Positions 1 through 9,301 of a stretch of DNA of 64,000 nt are shown here, piece by piece. The stretch covers positions 3,348,001 to 3,412,000 of the forward strand of contig OZ245940.1 in NCBI GenBank assembly GCA_965230045.1. Direction: 5' to 3'. Within the stretch, counting starts at the first letter, position 1; each line of letters begins with the position of its first letter. Position numbers and translations under genes: made by a program. The stretch is from G963662905 sp965230045. GTDB lineage: Bacteria; Bacteroidota; Bacteroidia; Bacteroidales; WRLA01. The notes below the pieces were generated by a model, which was not told the DNA's origin, ran no database searches, and was given only the letters and a program-made list of their open reading frames with translations.

Positions 1-277
1 CGGACTGGCTGTAAGCACGGAAATAAATCCCCTCATGCTGATGATCCCGGCTACTTTATCGGCCAGCATGGCATTTATGCTGCCTGTGGCCACACCGCCC
101 AATGCCATTGTTTTTGGCAGCGGCGAACTGAGTATCGCGCAAATGGCACGCAATGGACTATTAATCAACATTCTGGGAGCAATTATCATCACATTGATGA
201 GCTGGTGGTTCGGGCGCTTCATTTTCGGGATTGATCTGTCCGTTTTCCCCGATTGGGCGCATATCCCATTGCATTAA
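1..277 (+). CDS. DASS/SLC13-family sodium:anion symporter, C-terminal end (partial)
   Basis: The reading frame is open from base 2 of the window, so this is the 3' end of a gene that begins upstream; about 91 residues are visible. The segment MLPVATPPNAIVFGSG matches the conserved C-terminal signature of the divalent-anion:Na+ symporter family (sulfate, di- and tricarboxylates). It is followed by one clear hydrophobic segment (LLINILGAIIITLMSWWFG), as expected for the last membrane helix. The substrate cannot be told from this fragment. The next gene lies about 900 bp away on the other strand, so this is probably the last gene of its unit. Confidence 0.8.
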   Translation, partial: GLAVSTEINPLMLMIPATLSASMAFMLPVATPPNAIVFGSGELSIAQMARNGLLINILGAIIITLMSWWFGRFIFGIDLSVFPDWAHIPLH

Positions 278-1179
278 AAAATAGGTTCAACACAAAATTT
301 CGTATAAAAAATTTTGATAGAGGTCAGTAGAAAGTACATAACCTGCTCTATTCATAAAATGCATACAAAATAATGTAAGCAGCTAAAAATTATGTGTTTA
401 CTAATTTTCTATCCTAAAATTGAATTTGTTTTCATTTTACATTGCATTAATTCAGGCCATCTGCTTCCTTGCTAAAGCTTTGAAATAGGCTACTATATCT
501 TCAGCTTTAGACGCCTCACATCTGACCTGAATTTAAAGCATGAATAAAGCAGGATAGAATAATTTATACTCGTGAATGAATAGATTACTCCTCAACCGAG
601 GCTTCGGTATCGAAACGACTGTTTATTAAAATTTAGGCAAAGGTAACTTACGGTCTCTGAGCGGCCTGCGGTGCGATGTGCCGAGCGTAGCCGAGGTGAG
701 CGCGTTCCCTGAGCGGATTCGATGGGAGCCGTACCAAATCGAAGTATGCCGACTTTGCCACTTGAAAACAACAAAAAGTTATTTCGATGCCGAATTTTCG
801 GCAGAAAAATCTATCCTGAATAATTCACAAAATATTCTATTGCGAGCACAAACCGCTGCAATAGAAAGGAATGCTATCTTTTTGGTGCTCAAAATAGCTA
901 CGGCTATTCCTGTGCGCCAAAAATCTGCGCTCCCTTTCTCTTATTGCGTTTTGTACTTGGTCACTGAGTATATCGAATGTGCTCATGACGAAATTTCATG
1001 AATTAGTCAGGCTATATTGCGCAATAACAAATCATTATCCTTTTTATGATTTGCCAAAACGAATATGCACTTACAAACTGACCTCTGAAGTTTGATATGC
1101 GTTTCAAACATTATCATATCTGAAACAGTTGATTTTCAAGCCTGCGATGTGTTGCGGGTTTTGTTTCTTTAGGTTTATT
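278..1179. other. Intergenic region with a fragment of the dispersed repeat family
   Basis: About 900 bp without a convincing gene. Around 655-730 it carries the sequence family GCGGCCTGCGGTGCGATGTG followed by CCGAGCGTAGCCGAGG, which recurs near 32.5, 34.7, 35.2, 35.8 and 36.2 kb. A 107-codon open frame at 678-1001 starts inside this repeat and resembles no family I know, so I do not call it a gene. Confidence 0.6.
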
Positions 1180-2769
1180 TTATTGCCGGATGATATTTGC
1201 AGCCTGCCTGCCTTCGTTTATTTCCAGCAAATACTGAGCTGAAGGAAAATTGCTCAGATCAATTTCGATTGATTCAGAAGGAACGTCTATCAGAACTTTT
1301 AAAAGCTCTTTCCCATCAACTGAAAGCAGTCTGTAAGATGAAATTTTCTCATTGGAATAAACGGATGCAATACTGCTTACCGGATTGGGCTGCACTTTGA
1401 TGTTGTTTTGCATGCGGGCTTCATCAACCCTTTGCGGAGCACTTATTTTTGCTATAAAGAAATTCATATCGTATTGATGTTCAGCTTCTAATTGGATATC
1501 GCCAAAATCCGCATTTCCGGAATACCAGCCCGAACAAAGGATATCTCCATTTTGATCAAATGCAATAGCTGACGCAATATCCACATCCAAACCGCCTGCC
1601 TGCAATGCCCAAAGAGGCTCAGCTTGTGATGAATACTCCACAATGAGGATATCTTCTGCTGCCGCGATGTATCTGTCCTCCAAAAAAATCAAGGTATCTG
1701 TAAATGAGGTCGCTGTGGCCAGACCCTGATTTGGCTCTTTATGTGCAGCCACATCCCGGTTACGCACATTTCCATGGCTTTGAATGGCAGCAACATAAGA
1801 CCATACTCCTTCGGTTCCGGCTGCGGCAAGATATCCGTCATCGGAGCCTTCAAATGTTGTGAAAAAATAATCACCAAACTGTGCCGTGTCGGTCATTCGT
1901 CCGGCCGCCCACGAATGTCCGTAATCATCGCAGGCAATCTGATTAACCCCTGCCCTTTCACCATCGCTGATCCAGGCCAATGATTTATCGGGATTAATTT
2001 TAGCGACATACATGCCCGGGATTTTAAAAAACTGCTCTGAACCATAATTCCACTCACCTCCCCCAACACCGGTTACATAGGCGTTATCATAAGCATCGGC
2101 GGCAATTTTATAGCCATAATCCACACTTTCGCCGCCAAAATTCTGTCCCCAGACCACGGCACCATCAGAATCCAGTTTGATCACGAAAGGATCGCTGGAG
2201 CCATAGCAGTAGAGCGTATCCGCATCAGTCAGGGCCAGATAATTCTGAAACCAGCCCGTGCAATAAATATGGTCTTCACCGGATACCGATATGCCATAGC
2301 CAACTTCATAGCCATCACTATGCGGCTGATAGAACCAACGGAAATTACCGGCTGCATCATAACTCACCACAAAAACTTCCCAGCTTTGTGGCACATACAT
2401 TTCGCCCGCAACAAACAAAGTATCTGTAAAATAACCTATTGCATATACATTTCCCTGTGAATCGCAATCAACACCAATTCCGATTTCCTCTCCTTTTCCA
2501 CTGATATTCCGTGCCCAGTTTACTGCTCCGTTTTCATTGAAACTGGCAATAAAAAAATCTGCCTGGCCTGTAAAAGGCAGTTCATATTCACCAATCTGAA
2601 AATCACCTGAATAACGTCCGGTTAGCACAATATCGTTATTGCCACTCAATGCCATATCCCAGCTTCGATCCATTTGGTTACTTCCAAAGCCAACAGCCCA
2701 TTCCCAGTTTTGCGCATCAGCAAACAGTACTGCAGCCAGCAAAACGAATATCACTACAATTTTCTTCAT
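1180..2769 (-). CDS. Secreted SBBP-repeat-like protein with type IX secretion sorting domain
   Basis: A 529-residue protein. I chose the ATG at 2769 because it begins a textbook signal peptide (MKKIVVIFVLLAAVLFADAQ). The body is a series of about 50-60 residue repeats with phrases such as DSQGNVYAIGYF, SGEDHIYCTGWF and DAYDNAYVTGVG, typical of SBBP/beta-propeller-like repeats in Bacteroidota surface proteins. The last ~75 residues (VQPNPVSSIASVYSNE, LLSVDGKELL, FPSAQYLLEI) form a por-secretion type A domain, which directs export through the type IX system and attachment or release at the surface. Ligand unknown. The next gene on the same strand ends with its own terminator, so this is probably a separate transcript. 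Confidence 0.82.
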   Translation of the reverse strand: MKKIVVIFVLLAAVLFADAQNWEWAVGFGSNQMDRSWDMALSGNNDIVLTGRYSGDFQIGEYELPFTGQADFFIASFNENGAVNWARNISGKGEEIGIGVDCDSQGNVYAIGYFTDTLFVAGEMYVPQSWEVFVVSYDAAGNFRWFYQPHSDGYEVGYGISVSGEDHIYCTGWFQNYLALTDADTLYCYGSSDPFVIKLDSDGAVVWGQNFGGESVDYGYKIAADAYDNAYVTGVGGGEWNYGSEQFFKIPGMYVAKINPDKSLAWISDGERAGVNQIACDDYGHSWAAGRMTDTAQFGDYFFTTFEGSDDGYLAAAGTEGVWSYVAAIQSHGNVRNRDVAAHKEPNQGLATATSFTDTLIFLEDRYIAAAEDILIVEYSSQAEPLWALQAGGLDVDIASAIAFDQNGDILCSGWYSGNADFGDIQLEAEHQYDMNFFIAKISAPQRVDEARMQNNIKVQPNPVSSIASVYSNEKISSYRLLSVDGKELLKVLIDVPSESIEIDLSNFPSAQYLLEINEGRQAANIIRQ

Positions 2770-2850
2770 AATCGCAAGATTTAAGCTGACAAATTTAGAA
2801 TATTCCGATACAGTCCGCATTTCAAAGATGTATTTTTAAGCAATACAAAT

Positions 2851-2885
2851 AAAAAGCCCGGCTCCATAAAAGAACCAGGCTTTTT
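2851..2885 (-). terminator. Intrinsic terminator after the DUF3078 gene
   Basis: An inverted repeat with arms AAAAAGCCCGG and CCAGGCTTTTT (one mismatch) and a 13-base loop. Read on the minus strand it gives a GC stem followed by a T run, just past the stop codon at 2906. The A/T runs on both sides could let it work in both directions. Confidence 0.75.
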
Positions 2886-2905
2886 ATCTCTGTATTTCGG
2901 GGCAA

Positions 2906-3781
2906 TTATTTTCCGAAATTATAATACAGTCCAATGCCCAACACTTCTTTAAATTGGGTACGTGGGCCTGTCTTTCCATCACCATCTGTGATCATGATAT
3001 CATTATCATACACTAAATTGGTATTGATGGAGGCATTCATAAAACTATTGATTTTCATATCCAATGCCAGTTTCCAGTCCACATCAATATTTTGTGGGTC
3101 TTCGAGATAATTGGAAAACAATACCAGATTGGATGTCAGCTTCACATTTTCGAACAGGTCAAAATTGATGTCCATATTGATATTGCCACCAAGCTCAAAT
3201 TTCATTTTATCGCCGGGATCTACACCAAAAGCGCCTGCATTTGACAAATCATCGTCCATCACCATAAGCAATCGAGCTGCAGCCGGGCTGATATTCATAG
3301 AAAAATGCGGACAGGGCACATATTTCATACCGGGGCCGAAAGTTAAATAAGCAGGAGCCAGAAAAGTAGATATTTTGTTGGTGCTGTCCACTTTATAATC
3401 GTATCCATTGGCAAACTGGGATTTAAAACTCAGCATAAGGCTGTAATACCAATGTTCAGTAGCCTGATGTCCATAATTTGAAGAAAATTCCAACTTATCA
3501 TCTGTTTTCATCACATCAAAATCGCCGGTTTTCATAAGCCCGTAAGCCATGTCGAGTTTATTTTCCCACAACACTTTACCTTTGGTAAAATTACTGTGTA
3601 GGTTTAAAGTACCTGTTCCGCTGAGGGCATTGTCACCACCGGCTGACCAGTTTGACAAATAGGTTTGACTAAAGGTCAAGCCTATTTTTCCACCTGTTTT
3701 CCAGTAAGTGGTATCATTCTGTGCGGAAAGCGTCAGCACAGCAAATGCAAAAATTAAGCTTAGGGTAAAACGAAAATTCAT
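2906..3781 (-). CDS. DUF3078 family outer-membrane-like protein
   Basis: A 291-residue protein with a signal peptide (MNFRFTLSLIFAFAVLTLSAQ). The mature start NDTTYWKTGGKIGLTFSQTY, the phrase YLSNWSAGGDNALSG and the following alternating beta-strand pattern (GTLNLHSNF, KVLWENKLDMAYG) are the hallmark of DUF3078, a Bacteroidota-specific family of unknown function thought to form a small beta-barrel. The C-terminus LGIGLYYNFGK fits a last barrel strand. It is 43 bp downstream of the MscS-like gene on the same strand and is followed by a terminator. Confidence 0.85.
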   Translation of the reverse strand: MNFRFTLSLIFAFAVLTLSAQNDTTYWKTGGKIGLTFSQTYLSNWSAGGDNALSGTGTLNLHSNFTKGKVLWENKLDMAYGLMKTGDFDVMKTDDKLEFSSNYGHQATEHWYYSLMLSFKSQFANGYDYKVDSTNKISTFLAPAYLTFGPGMKYVPCPHFSMNISPAAARLLMVMDDDLSNAGAFGVDPGDKMKFELGGNINMDINFDLFENVKLTSNLVLFSNYLEDPQNIDVDWKLALDMKINSFMNASINTNLVYDNDIMITDGDGKTGPRTQFKEVLGIGLYYNFGK

Positions 3782-3824
3782 TTTATAAGTTTTTGGTTAA
3801 TATTTCTTTTAAAATCAAATATTG

Positions 3825-4658
3825 CTAGTCCATCTTTTGGACATGGACATCTGTTTGTGGATAGGGGATAGAAATATTCTGCTTATCAAATTCTTTCTTC
3901 ACCATCTCGTTCATATAGAAATGTACATCCCAGTAATCGGCTGCATTGACCCAAAGGCGTACCGCGAAATTCACGGAGCTGTCGGCCAGTTCTTTAACGG
4001 CTATAAAGGGCTCCGGATCGGTCATCACTTTATCATGGCTTTGTGCCACGGAGCGGATGACCTCTTTTGCCTTGTCGATATCATCATCATAACCGATACC
4101 AAAAACAAAATCAACCCGACGCTTTTCCTCTGACGAATAGTTAACCATGGATCCTGTTGAAAGCCCTCCATTGGGTATGATAATTATACGGTTATCGGGC
4201 GTTGCCAGAATGGTATTAAAAATCTGAATTTCCTTTACGGAGCCACTGTATCCCTGTGCTTCGATATAGTCGCCAACTTTAAAAGGCTTAAAAACGAGAA
4301 TCATAACACCTCCGGCGAAATTCTGCAATGTTCCGGATAATGCCATACCAATAGCGAGGGATGCCGCACCAAGAATAGCGATAAAGGACGTCATCTCAAT
4401 ACCGATCATCCCGAGAACGCTGATCACCAATACAGCTTTCAGAAGGATGGACAGCATGCCTTTTAGGAAGGGACGCAAACTCACATCCATGCCGTTTTTA
4501 TCCATAAGCTTTTCCATTCCTCTGGAAACCAGCTTAATAAGACGTAAACCGACAATAAGGGTAATTACCGCAAGAATTAATTTTGGTGCGTAAGCAATGG
4601 CAAGTTCATAAAACTTTTCCAAATAAATGCTCACTTGATCTGTGTTAAATTGTTCCAT
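3825..4658 (-). CDS. Small-conductance mechanosensitive channel, MscS family
   Basis: A 277-residue protein of the usual MscS length. Three hydrophobic segments lie in the first ~130 residues; the third is the pore helix (IAILGAASLAIGMALSGTLQNFAGG) rich in Gly/Ala. The MscS beta domain follows (PFKVGDYIEAQGYSGSVKEI, TPDNRIIIIPNG), then the mixed alpha/beta C-terminal domain. It releases solutes through the inner membrane on hypo-osmotic shock. It lies just upstream of the DUF3078 gene and may be co-transcribed with it. Confidence 0.93.
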   Translation of the reverse strand: MEQFNTDQVSIYLEKFYELAIAYAPKLILAVITLIVGLRLIKLVSRGMEKLMDKNGMDVSLRPFLKGMLSILLKAVLVISVLGMIGIEMTSFIAILGAASLAIGMALSGTLQNFAGGVMILVFKPFKVGDYIEAQGYSGSVKEIQIFNTILATPDNRIIIIPNGGLSTGSMVNYSSEEKRRVDFVFGIGYDDDIDKAKEVIRSVAQSHDKVMTDPEPFIAVKELADSSVNFAVRLWVNAADYWDVHFYMNEMVKKEFDKQNISIPYPQTDVHVQKMD

Positions 4659-4780
4659 AGTCTTTTGTCTTAAAATTTATATGTTTCGCTCATTCTCTTA
4701 ATTTGGTAAATTTAATAAAAATATCTGTTTTATCAACTGCATACAAAGCCCATCATCAACATAAAAACTACCCTTATTGT

Positions 4781-6211
4781 TCAATCTTTATTTTGTCTGC
4801 GATGCCGGGGAATAAATTCTACAATCTGATCCGTAAGAATACGTTTGGCGATAATATTTTTTTCTTTATCCAAGACATACATCACCGGAGTACTGTGCAC
4901 ATCATAGGAATCATGATAATTTCCGGTTAAACTGCGCGGGCCGTTTACATTGATCCAATCCAGCTTTTTTTCCTGTATGTAATTTTTCATGAGTTTCATG
5001 CTGGTATCGGCACAAATCCCGAAAACTTCAATATTGAGGCTGTCTTTTTGTTCGTCATAGAATTTTTTGAGCTTTGGCGTTTCCCTTTTGCAGAAACCAC
5101 AGTTTGTATCCCAAAAGAAAAGAATGGTGTAACCGGCACGCACGGAATAAAGCGAAACCGGGCGCATAGCCGTATCCAGCATGATTAGATCGGGAGCAGG
5201 TTTGCCCAGCAAAAGCGGTCGCAACGTTGTGGCACGTTCCACAATATTCTTTTTCACCTGATCGTGCACCCAGAAATCCATTTCGCCTGTAGCAAAATAA
5301 CGGTCGGCCAAATGCACAAAGGCTTTGTCCATGCCCATTACCTGTGAGCGTTCGGCAAAATTGGTCAAAAACCAAACTGTATAACGATACGTTTCTTTGT
5401 TGTTTTTTGCCTGATTGATAATCCATTCGGAAGCTGATATAACTGTATCAGGTACATGAATCACCATTTTTTCTATGTATTGATTCAATTTTTTATGATA
5501 AACCGGTGAACGCAGCAGGGCTTCGTCATCCAGCGGCAGATTATCAAAGAAATGCTTACGATAATATCTGTATTGGAAGGAAGAGTCTTTGCGCCCGTTT
5601 TCCAGCACAGGAGTTTCAATAATTTCAATTTCCTGCTGCGCCTGCAAAAACCGCATCGAAAGATGACCCTTATTTTTATCAAGAAAATCTTTGGTGAAGG
5701 CAGCTACTTCTTCGTTGACTTTCTCCATTTGCTTTTCATAAAAAGCCAAAGAATCTTTATCGTCAGACTCCTTGAACGCCTGCATCTTCTTTCTGATAGG
5801 GTTAGCATCTTTCTGCCTGCTGTTTATATAATTGATATACTCATAAAACAGGCGGTTTCCTTCAGATTTTTTCACTTGCAGGCTTGCCAGAAGATTATTT
5901 TTATCGGCGGTAAAACTATACTGCTGCTTGTCATTATCGACAAAAAACTCGAGCAAGCGGCTTTTATTTTGGCCGGCAATGATGTACATTCCTTCGGGCA
6001 GCAAGCTATCAGCCTCAAAAACAAAGCTTCCGTTTTTTTGGACAAAAGCCGTATCATCGAGATAGGTTTTATCTCCATAATAATGGGCCAGATAACAAAC
6101 GGAGTCGGAATTATTTTCCAGTTTAAGGCTGAAACGAAATCCGTCATTTCCGGCAAAAATAGTTTGCACAGCAAGCAAGAAAGAAATAAGGGCAAAGTGT
6201 TTTTTAATCAT
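4781..6211 (-). CDS. TlpA-like thioredoxin-fold protein with DUF4369/DUF5106-type N-terminal region
   Basis: A 476-residue secreted protein with signal peptide MIKKHFALISFLLAVQTIFA. The N-terminal ~130 residues look like the beta-rich DUF4369 domain that precedes thioredoxin folds in Bacteroidota. A helical middle region follows (DUF5106-like). From about residue 335 a TlpA/ResA-type domain carries ILFFWDTNCGFCKRETPKL with a CxxC motif (CGFC) and the cis-Pro loop near HSTPVMYVLD. A role in extracytoplasmic disulfide reduction is inferred. No signs of an operon with its neighbours beyond shared strand. Confidence 0.85.
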   Translation of the reverse strand: MIKKHFALISFLLAVQTIFAGNDGFRFSLKLENNSDSVCYLAHYYGDKTYLDDTAFVQKNGSFVFEADSLLPEGMYIIAGQNKSRLLEFFVDNDKQQYSFTADKNNLLASLQVKKSEGNRLFYEYINYINSRQKDANPIRKKMQAFKESDDKDSLAFYEKQMEKVNEEVAAFTKDFLDKNKGHLSMRFLQAQQEIEIIETPVLENGRKDSSFQYRYYRKHFFDNLPLDDEALLRSPVYHKKLNQYIEKMVIHVPDTVISASEWIINQAKNNKETYRYTVWFLTNFAERSQVMGMDKAFVHLADRYFATGEMDFWVHDQVKKNIVERATTLRPLLLGKPAPDLIMLDTAMRPVSLYSVRAGYTILFFWDTNCGFCKRETPKLKKFYDEQKDSLNIEVFGICADTSMKLMKNYIQEKKLDWINVNGPRSLTGNYHDSYDVHSTPVMYVLDKEKNIIAKRILTDQIVEFIPRHRRQNKD

Positions 6212-6253
6212 GTTTCAATATTTACAGCACAAAAATAACAATAAAGAGGGCAA

Positions 6254-6928
6254 TTAGGTTGCATGCTTTGAGCTTTCTATGGGAGAAAAAAATAAAACTT
6301 CATAAAACCAGCCCATAAACTCGCTCATCACAGTGCGGGCGCCTTTGCTGGTATTCCACCATTTTTTTTCGTCGTAGCGCAGTCCGTCCAAACTGATCAC
6401 ACCAATCGGGATACCGCTTCCCTTGAAAGCTTTTCGGAAGAGAAAAAATGAGCGCCTACCGTGCGCACCCTGCGTCAGGATATTGATGCCTGTAGGTTTG
6501 ATTTTAAGCGAATCAACAAAATACCTGACTGCCAGCGCAGAACGATACGTACGTTGCCGCAAGCAGTAGGGTGCGGATACAGCAGTAATTTTATTCGGAG
6601 GGAAAGCTTTCTTAAGAAATGTGGCTTCGGCAACCTCTGCAGTGGATGTATAATTGGTAAGCAAAGCGCCCAAATCCATTACCGGACCGCTGGTGATGAT
6701 TTGCCGGTATCCATCCTCATCGTACATTCGGATGGCCGAGTCGATGATATTATCATGTACAAAACCTTCAACAATCAACAGATCAGCTTCTTGAACCGGC
6801 TTAACCGGAGACAGAAACCAAGGCAACAAACTGATAAACAAGTAAAACAACACCAGCACCAGCCCCAATAAGATGAATCTTGCCGGCCAGGTCAAAACCC
6901 TTTTTTCCTTAATCCGAGTCCATTTCAT
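6254..6928 (-). CDS. DUF218/YdcF-SanA-like membrane-anchored protein
   Basis: A 224-residue protein. One N-terminal membrane helix (FILLGLVLVLFYLFISLLPW) anchors an external domain. The domain has the pattern EADLLIVEGFVHDN near residue 42, YRQIITSGP, a long helix with TYRSALAVRYFV, and INILTQGAHGRRSFFLFRKAF, all typical of the DUF218 fold seen in YdcF, SanA and ElyC, which are linked to envelope and peptidoglycan homeostasis. Its substrate is unknown. It lies 42 bp upstream of the TlpA-like gene on the same strand. Confidence 0.7.
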   Translation of the reverse strand: MKWTRIKEKRVLTWPARFILLGLVLVLFYLFISLLPWFLSPVKPVQEADLLIVEGFVHDNIIDSAIRMYDEDGYRQIITSGPVMDLGALLTNYTSTAEVAEATFLKKAFPPNKITAVSAPYCLRQRTYRSALAVRYFVDSLKIKPTGINILTQGAHGRRSFFLFRKAFKGSGIPIGVISLDGLRYDEKKWWNTSKGARTVMSEFMGWFYEVLFFSPIESSKHAT

Positions 6929-7093
6929 ACATTGAAGTCTTTATTGAAATCAAGCAAACTTACGAAATTAAAGGATGCAACAAGAAACCGGAACAACCGC
7001 CCCTTTTGACAATAAAAATCCAATTAACCTTAATTTAATAAGGGCTTAACATTCATTTCCTTTTAACTTAACTTTAAGATTATGCTTAGCCCG

Positions 7094-7101
7094 TATTTTT
7101 G
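7094..7101 (+). promoter_or_regulatory. Candidate Bacteroidota -7 box
   Basis: TATTTTTG matches the Bacteroidota -7 consensus TAnnTTTG, 70 bp before the start at 7172. I see no good TTTG -33 element at the usual 19-21 bp spacing, so this is tentative. A near-palindrome AACTGATAATCATT lies just downstream at 7118-7131. Confidence 0.35.
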
Positions 7102-7171
7102 TGGCATTAAATAATCAACTGATAATCATTGGATTATAATTGTCCAAAAGCAAATTAAAAAGATAAAATAC

Positions 7172-7528
7172 ATGAAAATCAAATCATTCATTTTCCTGCT
7201 TACCGTCTTCTTTTTCAGCACACAAATCAGCTTTGCTGCCCTTGAGAACAATGGAAACGAAACAGCCAAAACCAGCAATACTGCATCTGTAAAAGGTCAG
7301 GTGACCGATGCCAAAACCGGCGAAGCACTTGTTGGCGTCCTCATAAAAATTGATGGAACCGATCAAAGCACTTATACTGATTTTGATGGAAATTTCTCCA
7401 TCAGCAACATCAGCAAAGAAGAGCACAAAATCAGTGCAGAACTGGTTTCCTATAAAAAATGTATAGGCCACAAACTTAATATACAAAGCAAAGGAAGCAT
7501 CCAGATTAAACTGGAACAATTGGATTAA
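7172..7528 (+). CDS. Small secreted carboxypeptidase-like regulatory domain protein
   Basis: A 118-residue protein with a signal peptide (MKIKSFIFLLTVFFFSTQISFA). The rest is a single carboxypeptidase D-type regulatory domain: VKGQVTDAKTGEALVGVLIKI, STYTDFDGNFSISNI and the final strands to IQIKLEQLD. This Ig-like fold usually forms the N-terminus of TonB receptors in this phylum; here it stands alone. It is convergent with the hybrid kinase at 7544. Role unknown; a freestanding extracellular or periplasmic binding module is the simplest reading. Confidence 0.8.
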   Translation: MKIKSFIFLLTVFFFSTQISFAALENNGNETAKTSNTASVKGQVTDAKTGEALVGVLIKIDGTDQSTYTDFDGNFSISNISKEEHKISAELVSYKKCIGHKLNIQSKGSIQIKLEQLD

Positions 7529-7543
7529 AGAAATATCAATTTA

Positions 7544-9247
7544 TTATTTCCGCAATGACCTGATACGCAATGCAGTACGTTGCAGCACTTCTTTCAGGTC
7601 ATCAATTTTAAATGGTTTGCTCAGGTAATCGTCCATACCGGCAGCAAGGAAGCGTTCGCGTTCGCCTTTCATGGCATTGGCTGTGAGCGCAATAATCGGG
7701 ATATGCGCATTTTTGCCTTCGAGGGCTTCCAGTTTCCGGATGGCTTTGGTTGCTTCCACGCCACTCATCGAAGGCATTTGTTCATCCATAAGGATTGCAT
7801 CGAATCTGCCGGTTTTAAATAGCTCCACGGCAAGCACTCCATTTTCGGCCAGTTCGGCATGATGTCCCATTTTATTGAGATTGATCATGGCGATTTTCTG
7901 GTTTATGGTATTGTCTTCAGCGAGGATAATATTCAAGGGATGTTTAATATCAGCACGTTTTTCTGCCTGGCTTTCCATAATACTTTGGTGGGGCTCAGTA
8001 GATTTCTCCATCCGCACAACAAACCAAAAAGTACTTCCTTCGCCTTCCACGCTGTCGCAACCTATTGTTCCATGCATTAATTCCGTCATGCGCTTGCTGA
8101 TGGCCAGTCCCAATCCGGTTCCGCCATATTTTCGGGTAACGGAAACCCCTGCCTGCTGATAATCGCGAAACAGTTCTTTCTGTCCTTGCGGGCTGATGCC
8201 AATGCCTTCATCTTTTACGGCACAGCGCAACCAAACATATTTTTCATCTTCTTTCTCAAAACGGACGCTCAGGTCAATGGTGCCACTTTCCGAAAACTTA
8301 ATCGCATTGTTCATCAGGTTTATAAAAATCTGTTTGAGGCGAACAATATCCCCTTTCAGGAAACGCGGCACTTTTTCGTCGATATGCTGACTCAGGCGCA
8401 ACCCTTTGTCGCCGGCTTTATACTGAAGCATGCGCACTACATCATTTACCAGATTATGCATATGGAAATCAATGAATTCGAGCTTAATCTGACCGGCTTC
8501 TATTTTTGAGAAATCCAGGATATCATTGATAATGGTCAATAGGTTTTGCGCCGATATTTCAATAATACTGAACTGTTCCTTCTGTTCATCATCCAGCTTT
8601 GATTGCTTGAGGATATCGAGCATGCCCACAATCCCGCTCATCGGGGTACGGATTTCGTGGCTCATACTGGCAAGGAACATCGACTTTGCTTTGGTAGCGC
8701 GTTCGGCAGCTTCTTTGGCATCCCGCAATTCCTTTTCCACTTTTTTACGTTGCTCTATTTCTTTTTCAAGCGCTTCATTTTTATCCGATACGTCAACCAA
8801 AGCCTCTTCGAGCTGGCGTTCCACTTTTTTCCTGAGCTCCAGTTCGGCTTCCATCTCCATAGCCTGAAACCTGAGTTTCAAGTGGGTACGCACGCGTGCA
8901 ATGAGTTCGGGGCTGTCAAAAGGTTTGGTTACATAATCCACACCGCCCACTTCAAAGCCTTTTACAATATCTTCGGAAGCTGTTTTGGCGGTAAGGAAAA
9001 TCACCGGGATATCACGCAGTTGTGGATCCTTTTTCATGATTCGGCAAAGCTCAAGACCATCTGTTTTTGGCATCATGATGTCGAGCAGCACCAAATCAAA
9101 TGAATTTTCATGTAGCCATTTCATGGCATCCTCTGCGTTCTGCGCAAATTCGGCCAAAAAACCTTCTGCGCGCAGCAAACCTCCAATAAGCTGGATGTTG
9201 CGGCTTATATCATCAACGATAAGAACTCTGGCGTCTGTTAATTCCAT
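7544..9247 (-). CDS. Hybrid response regulator/histidine kinase (REC-HisKA-HATPase-REC)
   Basis: A 567-residue soluble protein. I take the ATG at 9247, since the longer frame would need TTG at 9289. Domain order: receiver at ~5-120 with phospho-acceptor Asp56 (VLLDIMMP) and Lys108 (TKPF); a coiled coil at ~125-185 rich in Glu/Lys; HisKA with His197 (MSHEIRTPM); HATPase with N box NNAIKFS, G1 DEGIGIS and G2 GGTGLGLAIS; a second receiver with AILMDEQMP and LSKPF. No membrane segment, so input comes through the first receiver or another protein. It lies 55 bp downstream of the second, split hybrid kinase and is probably co-transcribed; the pair may form one phosphorelay. Confidence 0.92.
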   Translation of the reverse strand: MELTDARVLIVDDISRNIQLIGGLLRAEGFLAEFAQNAEDAMKWLHENSFDLVLLDIMMPKTDGLELCRIMKKDPQLRDIPVIFLTAKTASEDIVKGFEVGGVDYVTKPFDSPELIARVRTHLKLRFQAMEMEAELELRKKVERQLEEALVDVSDKNEALEKEIEQRKKVEKELRDAKEAAERATKAKSMFLASMSHEIRTPMSGIVGMLDILKQSKLDDEQKEQFSIIEISAQNLLTIINDILDFSKIEAGQIKLEFIDFHMHNLVNDVVRMLQYKAGDKGLRLSQHIDEKVPRFLKGDIVRLKQIFINLMNNAIKFSESGTIDLSVRFEKEDEKYVWLRCAVKDEGIGISPQGQKELFRDYQQAGVSVTRKYGGTGLGLAISKRMTELMHGTIGCDSVEGEGSTFWFVVRMEKSTEPHQSIMESQAEKRADIKHPLNIILAEDNTINQKIAMINLNKMGHHAELAENGVLAVELFKTGRFDAILMDEQMPSMSGVEATKAIRKLEALEGKNAHIPIIALTANAMKGERERFLAAGMDDYLSKPFKIDDLKEVLQRTALRIRSLRK

Positions 9248-9301
9248 AAAACCCCCTGTATTTTGCTTTTCTTTGCTTCTCTCAGACAAATATAGGTAAA
9301 A

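Noticed and set aside
678..1001. 107-codon plus-strand frame
   Set aside because: Begins inside a dispersed repeat, no recognisable domain, no promoter or homologue I can name. Left as intergenic.
5552..6238. 228-codon plus-strand frame opposite the TlpA-like gene
   Set aside because: Antisense shadow of a well-supported coding sequence with signal peptide and CxxC motif.
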